This document shows positions 1 through 13,254 of a DNA stretch of 64,000 bases, piece by piece. Positions within the stretch are counted from its first letter, which is position 1. The number at the start of each line of letters is the position of its first letter. The stretch is from Pseudoduganella danionis (GTDB lineage: Bacteria; Pseudomonadota; Gammaproteobacteria; Burkholderiales; Burkholderiaceae_D), in the NCBI RefSeq assembly GCF_009720775.1, contig NZ_WNKW01000003.1, forward strand, positions 498,028-562,027. The letters are read 5' to 3'. The translations under genes were made by a program, and so were the position numbers. The notes beneath the pieces were generated by a model that worked only from the letters and a program-made list of their open reading frames with translations, did no database searches and was not told the DNA's origin.

Positions 1-177
1 GCGCAGCAACCGTATATTGCCGGTCAGCGTTACACGATCGCCGATATCACCGCGTTCTGCGCGCTGGAATTCGGCCGCGGCCTGCTCAAATTCCGCCCCG
101 GTGACGAGGCCATGCCCCATCTGCAGGCATGGCGCGACCGTATCGCGGCCCGCCCTAGCGCGCAGGCCGCATATTAA
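1..177 (+). CDS. Glutathione S-transferase, C-terminal end (partial)
   Basis: The open frame enters from the left edge and stops with TAA at 175-177, giving 58 residues. The sequence [20 protein letters not shown] followed by a [18 protein letters not shown] stretch and RIAARPS is typical of the C-terminal all-helical domain of cytosolic glutathione S-transferases; the Asp in TIADI is the usual N-capping residue of that domain. The N-terminal thioredoxin-like domain with the glutathione site lies outside the window, so the GST class and substrate cannot be stated. It ends 10 bp before the hybrid kinase gene. Confidence 0.8.
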   Translation, partial: AQQPYIAGQRYTIADITAFCALEFGRGLLKFRPGDEAMPHLQAWRDRIAARPSAQAAY

Positions 178-187
178 ACCGCTGCTC

Positions 188-3226
<3,039 letters not shown>

Positions 3227-3253
3227 AGCGATAATACGAGCTCCTTTCCCCCG

Positions 3254-6200
3254 ATGAGCCCTATGGAAGCAAGCGTAACGCCCGGACTGATAGTTTTACA
3301 TGGCAACCAGCTGGAAATGCTGCGCAGCGCCGTGTTCCAGTGGCTGCGCCGACAGCCGCTCGGTGCGCTGGAGCAGGAAGTATTTCTGGTGCAGTCCAAC
3401 GGCGTGGCGGAATGGCTGAAGATTGCGCTGGCCGAGGAACTCGGCATCTGCGCGGCCACCCGCGTGGCGCTGCCGGCCCGCTTCCTGTGGGAGACCTATC
3501 GCGGCATGCTGGGGCACGAGCAGGTGCCGACCATTTCCGCTTTCGATAAAGGCCCGCTGACCTGGCGTCTGATGCGTTTGCTGCCTGGCTTGCTGGCCGA
3601 CCCCGTGTTTGCCCCGCTACGGCATTTTCTGGCCGATGGTGCGCCCGAGCGGCGCTTGCAGCTGGCCGAACGGCTGGCCGACCTGTACGACCAGTATCAG
3701 GTCTACCGCGCCGACTGGCTGGACGACTGGGCGCACGGACGCGACCTGTTGCGCCGTGCCGGCGATGCCGGTGCCGCGCTGGCGCTGACGCCCGAGCAGC
3801 GCTGGCAGGCGCAGTTGTGGCGTGCCGTGATCGCCGATGTAGCTCCGGACCAGCGCGAACTGGGACGGGCTACCATCCATACGGAATTCGTCCGTGCTGC
3901 CGCAGCGGGCGAGGCGCCGCTAGGCCGGCTGCCGCGCCGCATCGTGATATTCGGCGTCTCGGCCCTGCCGTTCCAGACCCTGCAGGCGCTGGCCGCCCTG
4001 TCGGCCTACACCCAGGTGCTGCTGGCCGTACCCAATCCCTGCCAGTACTACTGGGGCGACATCATCGAAGGGCGCGAGCTGCTGCGCGCCGCGCATAAAC
4101 GTCAGCAGCCGCGCAATGGCCACGATCTGGGTGCGCTGCCGCTCGAACAGCTGCATGCGCACAGCCATCCGCTGCTGGCTAGCTGGGGACGACAGGGGCG
4201 TGACTTCATCCGTCTGCTCGACGAATTCGACACGGCCAGTGCCAGCCTGCGCGACGGCGACGGCCAGCCTTTGCGGGTCGATCTGTTCAGCGACGGCGCC
4301 GGCCACACCCTGCTGGAACAGATACAGGGCGCCGTGCGCGACCTGCTGCCACTGTCCGAGCACCCGGGCCTGCCGCCGCCGGCCAGCGACCGCTCGGTGC
4401 AGTTCCACATTGCCCACAGCGTGCAGCGTGAAGTGGAAGTGCTGCACGACCAGCTACTGGCCATGCTGGCAGCCGACAGCACGCTGCGCCCGCGCGACGT
4501 GGTGGTGATGGTGCCCGACATCGATACCTTTACGGCCGCCATCCATGCCGTGTTTGCCCAGTACCGGCGCAGCGATGCGCGCTACATTCCGTTCGAAATC
4601 GGCGATGTCAACGACCGCAGCGTGAATCCGCTGCTGGTGGCGCTGGAATGGCTGCTACGCCTGCCGCAGCAGCGCTGCCGCCAGAGCGAAGTGCGCGATC
4701 TGCTCGATGTGCCGGCCGTGGCCGGCCGCTACGGTCTCGATAGCGAGGACATGGCCACGCTGGGCCTGTGGATAGAGGGCGTGGGCGTGCGTTGGGGGCT
4801 GGACCCCGAGCACCGCAGTGGGCTGGGACTGGGCGCTGCGGGCGAGCAGAATTCGTGGTTGTTCGGCGTGCGTCGTATGCTGCTCGGTTACGCCAGCGGC
4901 AATGGCGCGGCCTTCGGCGGTATCGAACCGTATGGCGAAGTGGGCGGGCTGGATGCGGCACTGGCCGGTTCGCTGGCCCAGCTGGTGACGGACTTGCTGC
5001 ACTGGCGCGGCGTGCTGGCGCAAGAACGCACTCCGGCCGAATGGGGCGTGCAGGCGCGCGCCCTGCTGGCAGCCTTCTTCAGCGCAGGTGAAGAGGGCGA
5101 CCGTCTGACGCTGGCCCAGCTTGATGAAGCGCTCGCACGCTGGCTGGAAACCTGCGAGAACGCCGGCTTTGTCGAAGCCGTGCCGTTGGCCGTGCTGCGC
5201 GAAGCGTGGTTAAGCCTGCTGGATGAGCCAACGTTGAACCACCAGTTCGTCTCGGGTGGCGTGACCTTCTGTACGCTGATGCCGATGCGCGCCGTGCCGT
5301 TCCGCGTGGTCTGCCTGCTGGGCATGAATGATGGCGATTTCCCGCGCCGCGCGCCGCGCGCCGACTTCGACCTGCTGGCGCTGGCCGGCATGGCCAGACC
5401 CGGCGACCGTTCGCGCCGCGACGATGACCGCTACCTGATGCTGGAAGCCGTGCTGGCTGCGCGCGACAAGCTGTACATCAGCTGGGTGGGACGCAATGTG
5501 CGCGACAACTCGGCCCAGCCGCCGTCCGTGCTGGTAGCGCAGCTATGCGATTACCTGCGTGCGGGCTGGCAGATCGCGCTGGAACAGCTCACCACCGAAC
5601 ACGCGCTGCAGCCATTCAGCCGGCGCTATTTCGAGCAGGACGGTCTGCTGACCTATGCGCGCGAATGGCGCGTAGCGCACGGCGAGCAGCCCGCTGCGGA
5701 CGCTGCCAGCGCGCTGGCGCCCTACGAGCTTGAGCCGGGCCACCGCTTGAAACTGGCCGATCTGGTCAACTTCATGCGCCAGCCCGTGCGCTATTTTTTC
5801 CGCCAGCGCCTGGGCGTGGTGTTCGGCGATGCCGCGCAGGTGGGCGAGGACGAAGAACCGTTTGCGCTGGATGGGCTGGAACGCTACCAGCTGGAAGACC
5901 AGCTATTGGCCGATGAAGGCGAAGACGAGCTGCCCGAACAGGTGGCCGAGCAGCTCACGCTGCGTGCGGCGCGGCTGGCGCGCGAAGGGCGGCTGCCGAT
6001 AGGCCTGATCGGCCAGCAGTACCAGCAACAACTGGTGGCCGGACTGCTGCCGGTGCGCAGCGCATGGCTGCAACTGCGCCAGCAATATCCGCGGCCGGCC
6101 CCCAAGGTGGCCGTCACGCTGGCGCTGGGCGGCCTGCAGCTGGAAGACTGGGTGGACCAGTTGCGCAGCGACGGCCATGGCAGCGTGTGGCTGGGGCAGA

Positions 6201-6667
6201 TTTCGTCCAAGGTGATGGACAAGCAGGGCGGGTTGCGGGCGGAAAAGCTGATCGAGATCTGGCTGCGCCAGCTCGCGCTGGCCGCCAGCGGCACGCCCGT
6301 GGCGGCCCATCTGATCGCACGCGACGCCCACGTGCAGATGCAGCCCATGCTGCAGCCGGCTGCACTGGCCGTGCTGGAGCAACTGGCAGCACTATGGCGC
6401 AGCAATATGGACCAGCCTTTGCCCACGGCCTGCAAGACTGCGCTGGCCCTGCTCAAAGATGAAGATGCACGCGCTATCTACGATGGCGGTTTTGAACTGG
6501 CCGGTGAAGTGGCGGACCTGTGTCTGGCCCGCTTGTGGCCCGAGTTCGCCCAGCTGGAAGCGCAGGCCGGCTTTGCCGACGTGGCCGAGCGCCTGTACGG
6601 CCCGTTGCTGATGTGGCTGGGGACAGCGATCACCATACATCCACTGGATCAGGAAGGGGCAGCATGA
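3254..6667 (+). CDS. recC: Exodeoxyribonuclease V subunit gamma (RecC)
   Basis: This is the 1137-residue RecC subunit of RecBCD, which processes double-strand DNA ends and, in studied relatives, recognises Chi. The N-terminus (LIVLHGNQLEMLR) and the FLVQSNGVAEWLK, CLLGMNDGDFPRR and DDRYLMLEA-type segments match RecC, and the length is close to the roughly 1120 residues of the E. coli protein. ATG 3254 is used; ATG 3263 is a possible alternative. The stop overlaps the recB start (ATGA at 6664-6667), which indicates translational coupling. It is the first gene of recC-recB-recD, the usual order in betaproteobacteria. Confidence 0.95.
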   Translation: MSPMEASVTPGLIVLHGNQLEMLRSAVFQWLRRQPLGALEQEVFLVQSNGVAEWLKIALAEELGICAATRVALPARFLWETYRGMLGHEQVPTISAFDKGPLTWRLMRLLPGLLADPVFAPLRHFLADGAPERRLQLAERLADLYDQYQVYRADWLDDWAHGRDLLRRAGDAGAALALTPEQRWQAQLWRAVIADVAPDQRELGRATIHTEFVRAAAAGEAPLGRLPRRIVIFGVSALPFQTLQALAALSAYTQVLLAVPNPCQYYWGDIIEGRELLRAAHKRQQPRNGHDLGALPLEQLHAHSHPLLASWGRQGRDFIRLLDEFDTASASLRDGDGQPLRVDLFSDGAGHTLLEQIQGAVRDLLPLSEHPGLPPPASDRSVQFHIAHSVQREVEVLHDQLLAMLAADSTLRPRDVVVMVPDIDTFTAAIHAVFAQYRRSDARYIPFEIGDVNDRSVNPLLVALEWLLRLPQQRCRQSEVRDLLDVPAVAGRYGLDSEDMATLGLWIEGVGVRWGLDPEHRSGLGLGAAGEQNSWLFGVRRMLLGYASGNGAAFGGIEPYGEVGGLDAALAGSLAQLVTDLLHWRGVLAQERTPAEWGVQARALLAAFFSAGEEGDRLTLAQLDEALARWLETCENAGFVEAVPLAVLREAWLSLLDEPTLNHQFVSGGVTFCTLMPMRAVPFRVVCLLGMNDGDFPRRAPRADFDLLALAGMARPGDRSRRDDDRYLMLEAVLAARDKLYISWVGRNVRDNSAQPPSVLVAQLCDYLRAGWQIALEQLTTEHALQPFSRRYFEQDGLLTYAREWRVAHGEQPAADAASALAPYELEPGHRLKLADLVNFMRQPVRYFFRQRLGVVFGDAAQVGEDEEPFALDGLERYQLEDQLLADEGEDELPEQVAEQLTLRAARLAREGRLPIGLIGQQYQQQLVAGLLPVRSAWLQLRQQYPRPAPKVAVTLALGGLQLEDWVDQLRSDGHGSVWLGQISSKVMDKQGGLRAEKLIEIWLRQLALAASGTPVAAHLIARDAHVQMQPMLQPAALAVLEQLAALWRSNMDQPLPTACKTALALLKDEDARAIYDGGFELAGEVADLCLARLWPEFAQLEAQAGFADVAERLYGPLLMWLGTAITIHPLDQEGAA

Positions 6668-9600
6668 GCAGCAGCGCAATCCCGTTAAGGGCACTGGAGT
6701 TTCCGCTGCATGGCTCGCGCCTGATCGAGGCCAGCGCCGGTACCGGCAAAACCTGGACCATCGCCGCCCTGTATGTGCGGCTGGTGCTGGGGCACGGCGG
6801 TGCACAGGGCTATCAGCGCCCCTTGCTGCCATCGGAAATACTGGTGATGACGTTTACCCGCGCGGCCACGCGCGAACTGTCCAACCGGGTGCGCGAACGG
6901 CTGGTGGAAGCAGCTGCGTACTTCCGTGCCTATGCCGCCATGCCGCTGGCCGGCGCGCGCGATGCCTATCTGGACGAAATCCTGCAGGACTATCCCGATG
7001 CCGCCGCCCAGCAGCAGGCTGCGCACCGGCTGATGCTGGCCGCAGAAACCATGGACGAAGCGGCTATCTTCACCATCGACGCATGGTGCCAGCGCATGTT
7101 GCGCGAACATGCTTTCGATAGCGGCAGCCTGTTCGACGAAGAATTGCTGAGCGACGAGCAAACCCTGTATGAAGATGCGGCGCACGACTACTGGCGTCAG
7201 CACGTGTATCCGCTCGACGCGGCCGCTTTGCAGCCACTGCTGGCCTGCTGGGCCAATGTGGGTGCGCTGAAAAAAAGCCTGCGCGAGCTGACCCGCCGTG
7301 CCGACCTGATAGGCGCCAGCCGTGCGGCCGGCTGCAGCGATGCGCCGCTGGGTACACTGATCGTCCAGCTGCAGCAACAGCAGCAGGCCACGCTACGTCA
7401 GCTCAAGCAGGGCTGGGACGAGCGCATCGCCGCCATGGAGCAGTGGATCCATCAGCAGCGCGCTATCGCACCCAAATGCTTCAACGGCGTGAAGATGAAG
7501 CCGGAAAGCGTGGCCGGCTGGTTCGACAGCCTGCGTGCCTGGGTGGCCGATGCTCATGCCACCCATCCCGATCTGAAGGATACGGCGTGGCGCCGCCTGA
7601 CGCCCGATGGCATCGCCGACGCCTTTGCCAAAGATTTCAGCGCCGCAGTGCCGGACTGTTTTGACGCCATCGCCCCGCTGAAAGCGGCGCTGGACCAGAT
7701 CGAACCGCTGTCGTTCGCCCTGTATCGCCATGCGGTGGGAGTGATCGCCGCGCGCATGGCGGAACTCAAGCAGCGCAACCGCCAGTTCGGTTTTGCCGAC
7801 ATGCTGGACCGGCTCAACGCTGCGCTGCAGGGCGCGAATGGGCCGGCGCTGCGCCAGCGCATCATCAGCCAGTATCCGGTGGCGCTGGTGGACGAGTTTC
7901 AGGATACGGCACCCAACCAGTATCAGATTTTCAACCAGCTATACCGTGTGGCCGACAATGATGGGGCCACGGGCCTGTTCCTGATCGGCGACCCCAAACA
8001 GTCGATTTACGGTTTCCGTGGTGCCGACATTCACAGCTATCTGGCCGCACGCGCTGCCACGGCGGGGCGCCATTACCAGCTCGGCACCAATTACCGTTCC
8101 ACGGTGGCCGTGGTGGCGGCCGTCAATCAGCTATTCCTGCATGCGGAAAGCGGCGCCGGTGGCAGCGGCTTTGCCCGTGGCGCTTTCCGCTTCCGCAATC
8201 CGGCGGACGGCTTCAATCCGCTGCCGTTCGAAGCGGTCGGTGCGCGCGGGCGCGACGAGCAGCTGCGCAATGGCGCCGGCACGCTGCCGGCCATGGTGCT
8301 GGCCTGCAGCGCCTTGCCGCTGAAGGCCGACGCCTACCGCGAGTTCTTTGCCTGGCAGTGCGCCGAGCAGATCGTCAGCCAGCTCAATGATGCGGCCACC
8401 GGCTTTGCCGGCCCGCACGGGCAGCAGCGTTTGCAGCCGGCCGATATCGCCGTGCTGGTGCGCGACCGGCGCGAAGCCACGGCCATCCGCACGGCGCTGC
8501 AGCGGCGCGGCGTGGCCAGCGTCTACCTGTCGGACAAGGATGCCGTGACGGACAGCGAAGAAGCGGCCGATGTGCTGCGCTGGCTGTCGGCCGTGGCCAC
8601 GCCGCTCGATGGCGCGCTGGCCCGCGCTGCGTTTGCCACAGCCACCTGCGGCCTGTCGCTGGCGGAACTGGCCCAGCTTTCGTCCGACGAGCTGGCATGG
8701 GAAGGCCGGGTGGAGCAGCTCAAGGGCTGGCATGCGGTGTGGCAGCGGCAGGGCGTACTGGCCATGCTGCGCCGTTTCATTCATGATCTCAACCTGCCGG
8801 CCACCCTGATCCAGCAACCCGGCGGCGAACGCCGCCTGACCAATCTGCTGCATCTGGCCGAACTGCTGCAGACCGCCAGCCGCCAGCTCGATGGCGAGCA
8901 GGCGCTGATCCGCTGGCTGGCGGAACAGATCGAAGCAGGCGAAGCGGGCGGCGACGAACGCGTGCTGCGACTGGAGAGTGACGCCGAGCTGGTGAAAGTC
9001 ATCACCGTGCACAAATCCAAGGGCCTCGAATATCCGCTCGTGTATCTGCCGTTTGCTGTTACGGCGCGCAAGGTGGAGCGGCGCAACCGCAGCTTCTTCG
9101 AGTACAGCGATACGCAGGGCGAGCGCCATATCGACATGGCACTCACCGACGAAGCGCTGGCCCTGATGGAACAGGCCCGTTTACAGGAAGACCTGCGCCT
9201 GTTGTACGTGGCACTCACGCGCGCGCGCCACTACCTGTGGCTGGGCGTGACAGCGCAGGCGGCCCGCAAGGAGGGCGAAAACACGCTGCACGAATCGGCG
9301 CTCGGTTATCTGCTGACGGGTGGCGCCGCGCTGCCGTCGGAACTGATGCTGGAACGCTGGCAGCACGCGATAGCCGGCTGCGACAGCATCGAGCTGCAAA
9401 CCCTGGCTGCCGCCGCGACGGCGCCCGTCACGCGCTTGCAGCGGGTGGAACAGCGCCCCGCGCTGCTGGAACCGCAAGGCTATGCGGCGGCGTTCGAGCG
9501 TGACTGGGCAGTGGGCAGTTTCAGCTCGCTGGCACGCCGCACCGGCCCCACTGCCAGCATAGGGCAGACCCTGCCGGTGCCGCGCGATAGCGCACAGGAA

Positions 9601-10404
9601 GATCTGCTGCAGGGCGAAGTGGTCACGGCCGGCGCCGTGCAGAAGGTGGACGACGTGGCCTGGCACCGTTTCCCGCGCGGCTCAGTACCGGGCAATTTCC
9701 TGCACGAGCAACTCGAATGGCTGGGCAAAGAAGGATTCGCCATGGTGGCGCAGGACAGCTTTGCCATCCGGCTGGCGCGCCGGGTGGAGCGGGCCGGCTG
9801 GGGCAACCGGCTGCAGGATACCGAGACCTGGCTGCGCCAGATCGTCAGCACGCCGCTGCCTCATCTGCAGGCGCCACTGAGTGCCATCCGCCAGCCGCTG
9901 CCGGAAATGGAATTCTGGTTCCCCAGCGAGCGGCTGAATACCACGGCGCTCGACGCGCTGTGCGTGCAATACCTGCTGGACGGCGTGGCCCGGCCAGCAC
10001 TGCCCGAACGCGAGCTGCACGGCATGCTGAAAGGCTTTGCCGATCTGGTGTTCGAGCACGAAGGGCGCTACTGGGTGCTCGATTACAAATCGAATGCGCT
10101 GGGCGGCAGCGATGCTTCTTACCATACGGCGGCGCTGGTGACGGCCATGGCCGAACACCGCTACGACATTCAGGGCGCCATCTACCTGCTGGCGCTGCAC
10201 CGGCTGCTGCAAAGCCGGCTCGGTGCGCGCTACGATGCGGCGCGCCATCTGGGCGGCACGCTATTCCTGTTCCTGCGCGGGATCGCCAACGAGCACACGC
10301 GCGGCTGCTATCTGATTACCCCCGATCCCGGCCTGCTGGACGGTCTGGATCTATTGCTGGAGGCGCCCGCGCTGGCGCAGGATGAGGTTGACCATGCTGA
10401 CTAG
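6664..10404 (+). CDS. recB: Exodeoxyribonuclease V subunit beta (RecB helicase-nuclease)
   Basis: This is a 1246-residue UvrD-like 3'-5' helicase fused to a C-terminal nuclease. Walker A is ASAGTGKT near residue 23. VDEFQDT, GDPKQSIYGFRGAD and the LLYVALTRAR helicase motif follow in order. The nuclease motif has Asp1127 (GFADLVF), Asp1140 and Lys1142 (DYKSN), with the same 13-residue spacing as the E. coli D1067/D1080/K1082 site, so the nuclease should be active. ATG 6664 overlaps the recC stop by four bases; the open frame reaches back to 6520 but only as read-through of recC. The 3' end overlaps recD. Confidence 0.96.
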   Translation: MSSSAIPLRALEFPLHGSRLIEASAGTGKTWTIAALYVRLVLGHGGAQGYQRPLLPSEILVMTFTRAATRELSNRVRERLVEAAAYFRAYAAMPLAGARDAYLDEILQDYPDAAAQQQAAHRLMLAAETMDEAAIFTIDAWCQRMLREHAFDSGSLFDEELLSDEQTLYEDAAHDYWRQHVYPLDAAALQPLLACWANVGALKKSLRELTRRADLIGASRAAGCSDAPLGTLIVQLQQQQQATLRQLKQGWDERIAAMEQWIHQQRAIAPKCFNGVKMKPESVAGWFDSLRAWVADAHATHPDLKDTAWRRLTPDGIADAFAKDFSAAVPDCFDAIAPLKAALDQIEPLSFALYRHAVGVIAARMAELKQRNRQFGFADMLDRLNAALQGANGPALRQRIISQYPVALVDEFQDTAPNQYQIFNQLYRVADNDGATGLFLIGDPKQSIYGFRGADIHSYLAARAATAGRHYQLGTNYRSTVAVVAAVNQLFLHAESGAGGSGFARGAFRFRNPADGFNPLPFEAVGARGRDEQLRNGAGTLPAMVLACSALPLKADAYREFFAWQCAEQIVSQLNDAATGFAGPHGQQRLQPADIAVLVRDRREATAIRTALQRRGVASVYLSDKDAVTDSEEAADVLRWLSAVATPLDGALARAAFATATCGLSLAELAQLSSDELAWEGRVEQLKGWHAVWQRQGVLAMLRRFIHDLNLPATLIQQPGGERRLTNLLHLAELLQTASRQLDGEQALIRWLAEQIEAGEAGGDERVLRLESDAELVKVITVHKSKGLEYPLVYLPFAVTARKVERRNRSFFEYSDTQGERHIDMALTDEALALMEQARLQEDLRLLYVALTRARHYLWLGVTAQAARKEGENTLHESALGYLLTGGAALPSELMLERWQHAIAGCDSIELQTLAAAATAPVTRLQRVEQRPALLEPQGYAAAFERDWAVGSFSSLARRTGPTASIGQTLPVPRDSAQEDLLQGEVVTAGAVQKVDDVAWHRFPRGSVPGNFLHEQLEWLGKEGFAMVAQDSFAIRLARRVERAGWGNRLQDTETWLRQIVSTPLPHLQAPLSAIRQPLPEMEFWFPSERLNTTALDALCVQYLLDGVARPALPERELHGMLKGFADLVFEHEGRYWVLDYKSNALGGSDASYHTAALVTAMAEHRYDIQGAIYLLALHRLLQSRLGARYDAARHLGGTLFLFLRGIANEHTRGCYLITPDPGLLDGLDLLLEAPALAQDEVDHAD

Positions 10405-12370
10405 CCGTTCCGAAGCACTGCTGGCGCAGCTCGATGTGCTGACCGAAGCGGGCCATCTGCGCCGCCTGAGCGGTGCTTTTGCGCGTTTCATCGGCACGCT
10501 GGGGCAGGATACGGCGCCGCTGCTGGCGGCCTGCGTGCTGCTGGCCGAACTGGAAGGGCGCGGCCATAGCTGCATGAAGCTGGACGACCTGTCCGGTGCC
10601 GTGGGCACCCAGCTGGGCTGGCAACCGGACTTGTGGCGCGGCCTGCGCGACAGCGTGGCCGGCTGGCCGCAGGATGGGGCAGGGTGGCGTAAGCTGCTGG
10701 CCGCCAGCGAACAAGTGTGGGCCGTGGGCGATCTGGATTTCGACCAGCCGCTGGTGCTCGATGGCGAGCGCCTCTATCTGCGCCGCTACTGGCGCGATGA
10801 AAAACTGGTGGCCCATGCCGTGCGCCAGCGCGCGCTGGGCGAAGTGCTGGCCGGCGATGCCAGCGCAGACATTGCCGGCATCCGCCGCTGGCTCGATGTG
10901 CTATTCCCCCACGCCAGCCGTGGCGGTGGCCCGGACTGGCAGAAGATCGCCTGCGCCGTGGCGGTGCGCGGCAAGCTGGGCATCATTACGGGCGGCCCCG
11001 GCACGGGCAAGACCTATACGGTGGCGCGTCTGCTGGCACTGCTGTTTGCCAGCGCCGGCAGTGGTCGCGACAACCTGCGCGTGGCGCTGGCCGCGCCGAC
11101 CGGCAAGGCTGCTGCTAGGCTCAAGCAATCCATCGATACGGCGCTGGAAGAACTGGACCAGAAAGTGGGCGCCGAACTGCCGCTGCGCGAACTGGCCGGC
11201 CGCATGGGCGCCGCGCGTACCCTGCATAGCCTGCTGGGGGCACGGCCCGATACGCGCGCCTTCCGCCACCATGCGGGCAACCAGCTAGAGGTGGATGTGC
11301 TGATCGTCGACGAAGCCTCGATGATCCACCTCGAAATGATGGCCGCGCTGCTGGCCGCCTTGCCGCCGCAGGCGACGTTGATACTGCTGGGCGACAAGGA
11401 CCAGTTGGCATCGGTCGAAGCGGGCGCCGTGCTCGGTGATCTGTGCTTCGATGCCGAGGCGGGCGGCTACCACGCCGAAACGCTCAGCTATGTGCGCGAT
11501 GCCAGCGGCATCGCCATCCCTGACGAATACGCCGGGCAGGCCGGCCCCATCGCCCAGCAGACTGTGATGCTGCGCGAAAGCCGGCGCTTCGGCGGGCCTA
11601 TCGGCGCGCTCGCGCTGGCCGTCAACCGCGGCGATGGCGCTGCCACCGTGCAGGTGCTGCGCCAGCCATCGGATGGCAAGCTGGCGTGGACCGATCCGGC
11701 ACTGCCGGCCGACGCGCTGCAACTGGCCCTGGCCGGCCGCGACGGCGCGCCCGGTGGTTACAGCCGCTATCTGCAACTGCTCAAGGCTGGTGCGCCCGAG
11801 GGCGAGGGTGCCGCTTATCTGGACTGGGTGAAGACCCTGATCGTGGCGTTCGAACGCTTCCGCATCCTGTGCGCCGTGCGCGATGGCGAGTGGGGCGTGC
11901 AGGGCTTGAACGAAGCCATAGAACAGCGCCTGCAGAGTGCGGGCCTGTTGCGCCGCTACGGCGAATGGTATGCGGGCCGGCCTGTGATGGTCACGCGTAA
12001 CGACTATGCGACCGGGGTATTCAACGGCGATATCGGCCTGACGCTGCCGGACCCGTTACGGCCCGGCGCCATGCGCGTGTATTTCTCGGACGGCGATGCG
12101 GTGCGCAGCGTGCTGGCGACGCGGTTGCGCAACGTCGAAACGGCATTCGCCATGACGGTACACAAATCGCAGGGATCGGAATTCGAGCACACGGTGCTGG
12201 TGCTGCCACGCGAGAGCAATGGCACGCTGGCGCGCGAGCTGGTCTACACCGGCATCACGCGCGCACGCGAGTACTTTACTTTGTTGACGCCGAATCAGCA
12301 GGTGCTGCTGGACGCCATCGCCCAGCGTACCCAGCGCGCCAGTGGCCTGCGCGCGCTGCTGACGGTTTGA
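10394..12370 (+). CDS. recD: Exodeoxyribonuclease V subunit alpha (RecD 5'-3' helicase)
   Basis: This is a 658-residue SF1B helicase, the fast motor of RecBCD. Walker A GGPGTGKT lies near residue 199, VDEASMI and LLGDKDQLASVE are helicase motifs II and III, and TVHKSQGSEF with TGITRARE near the end are motifs V and VI. ATG 10394 is preferred because GAGG sits six bases upstream; ATG 10382 is in frame but has a poorer ribosome site. The start overlaps the recB end by 11 bp. The gene ends 11 bp from the convergent pbpG gene. Confidence 0.94.
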   Translation: MLTSRSEALLAQLDVLTEAGHLRRLSGAFARFIGTLGQDTAPLLAACVLLAELEGRGHSCMKLDDLSGAVGTQLGWQPDLWRGLRDSVAGWPQDGAGWRKLLAASEQVWAVGDLDFDQPLVLDGERLYLRRYWRDEKLVAHAVRQRALGEVLAGDASADIAGIRRWLDVLFPHASRGGGPDWQKIACAVAVRGKLGIITGGPGTGKTYTVARLLALLFASAGSGRDNLRVALAAPTGKAAARLKQSIDTALEELDQKVGAELPLRELAGRMGAARTLHSLLGARPDTRAFRHHAGNQLEVDVLIVDEASMIHLEMMAALLAALPPQATLILLGDKDQLASVEAGAVLGDLCFDAEAGGYHAETLSYVRDASGIAIPDEYAGQAGPIAQQTVMLRESRRFGGPIGALALAVNRGDGAATVQVLRQPSDGKLAWTDPALPADALQLALAGRDGAPGGYSRYLQLLKAGAPEGEGAAYLDWVKTLIVAFERFRILCAVRDGEWGVQGLNEAIEQRLQSAGLLRRYGEWYAGRPVMVTRNDYATGVFNGDIGLTLPDPLRPGAMRVYFSDGDAVRSVLATRLRNVETAFAMTVHKSQGSEFEHTVLVLPRESNGTLARELVYTGITRAREYFTLLTPNQQVLLDAIAQRTQRASGLRALLTV

Positions 12371-12374
12371 GCGA

Positions 12375-12388
12375 GGCCTGATCAGGCC
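12375..12388. repeat. Perfect 14-bp palindrome between convergent recD and pbpG
   Basis: GGCCTGATCAGGCC reads identically on both strands. It fills the 11-bp gap between the recD stop and the pbpG stop and runs into the last pbpG codons. It has no T-tract on either side, so it is not a classic intrinsic terminator, though it could still shape mRNA 3' ends in both directions. Confidence 0.5.
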
Positions 12389-13254
12389 GCGCGGCGGTGG
12401 TGCTTGCTGCTCTTGGCGGCTTTGCGGCTGGTTTTGGCGGCGACCTTCATGACTTTAGGTTCGCCATCAGGTCCGGCCACGAAGCGGCGGATATTCAGCG
12501 CATCCATCATGCGCGCCGAATTGGCTTTGGCATTGAGCAGTACCAGCGTGGCGTTCTTGCCGGCCGATTTGAAGCGCATGATCAGGCAGCGTCCAGCTTC
12601 TTCCGTGTAGCCGGTTTTGGACAGGCCCACATCCCAGCCCTTGGCACCGACCAGACGGTTGGTGTTGTGGTACTCGACCTTGCGGCCTTTGATATTGATG
12701 ATGTCCTTGGTATCGGTGGTGATACGGCGGATTTCCGGATAGGCCGAGGCAGCGCTGGCCATGCGCACCAGATCGGTGGCGGTGGAGCGGTTGTTAGGCG
12801 ACAGGCCGGTCGGTTCTTCGATCACGGTCTGGCTCATGCCGAGCGCGCGGATCTTGGCATTCACGGCAGCCTTGAACGCTTCCGGACCGCCGGGGAAGGT
12901 GCGTGCCAGCGAGGCGGCTGCACGGTTATCGGACGACATCAGCGCCAGTTGCAGCACGTCGCGGCGCGACAGTTCGGCACCCACGGGCACGCGCGAGGTG
13001 CTGTGCTTGAGCGTGTCCACATCGGTCTTGTCGATGCTGATAGGCGCTTCGAGGTCGGCGCGCGAATCGAGCACCACCATGGCCGTCATCAGCTTGGTCA
13101 GCGAAGCGATAGGCACTTGTACAGTGGAATTCTTTTCCAGCAGGACTTTGCCGGTGTCATCTTCCACCACCAGCACGGACTGCGAGCCCAGCGGCACTGC
13201 CAGTGCGGCGGCCGTGACAGAACTCAGTAATACAGCGAGAATTTTTTTGAGCAT
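12382..13254 (-). CDS. pbpG: Serine-type D-alanyl-D-alanine endopeptidase (PBP7-like)
   Basis: This 290-residue protein is a periplasmic low-molecular-weight penicillin-binding protein that would cleave D-Ala-meso-DAP cross-links in peptidoglycan. A signal peptide covers roughly residues 1-19. The three penicillin-binding motifs are present: Ser51-LTK54 (SxxK), Ser108-Asp-Asn110 (SxN) and Lys213-Thr-Gly215 (KTG). The basic tail (KTSRKAAKSSKHHRR) is unusual for a periplasmic enzyme and may contact acidic cell-wall polymer; that is inference. The gene is convergent with recD. An N-terminal catalytic domain with no PBP5-type beta domain fits PBP7/PbpG better than DacA. Confidence 0.88.
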   Translation of the reverse strand: MLKKILAVLLSSVTAAALAVPLGSQSVLVVEDDTGKVLLEKNSTVQVPIASLTKLMTAMVVLDSRADLEAPISIDKTDVDTLKHSTSRVPVGAELSRRDVLQLALMSSDNRAAASLARTFPGGPEAFKAAVNAKIRALGMSQTVIEEPTGLSPNNRSTATDLVRMASAASAYPEIRRITTDTKDIINIKGRKVEYHNTNRLVGAKGWDVGLSKTGYTEEAGRCLIMRFKSAGKNATLVLLNAKANSARMMDALNIRRFVAGPDGEPKVMKVAAKTSRKAAKSSKHHRRAA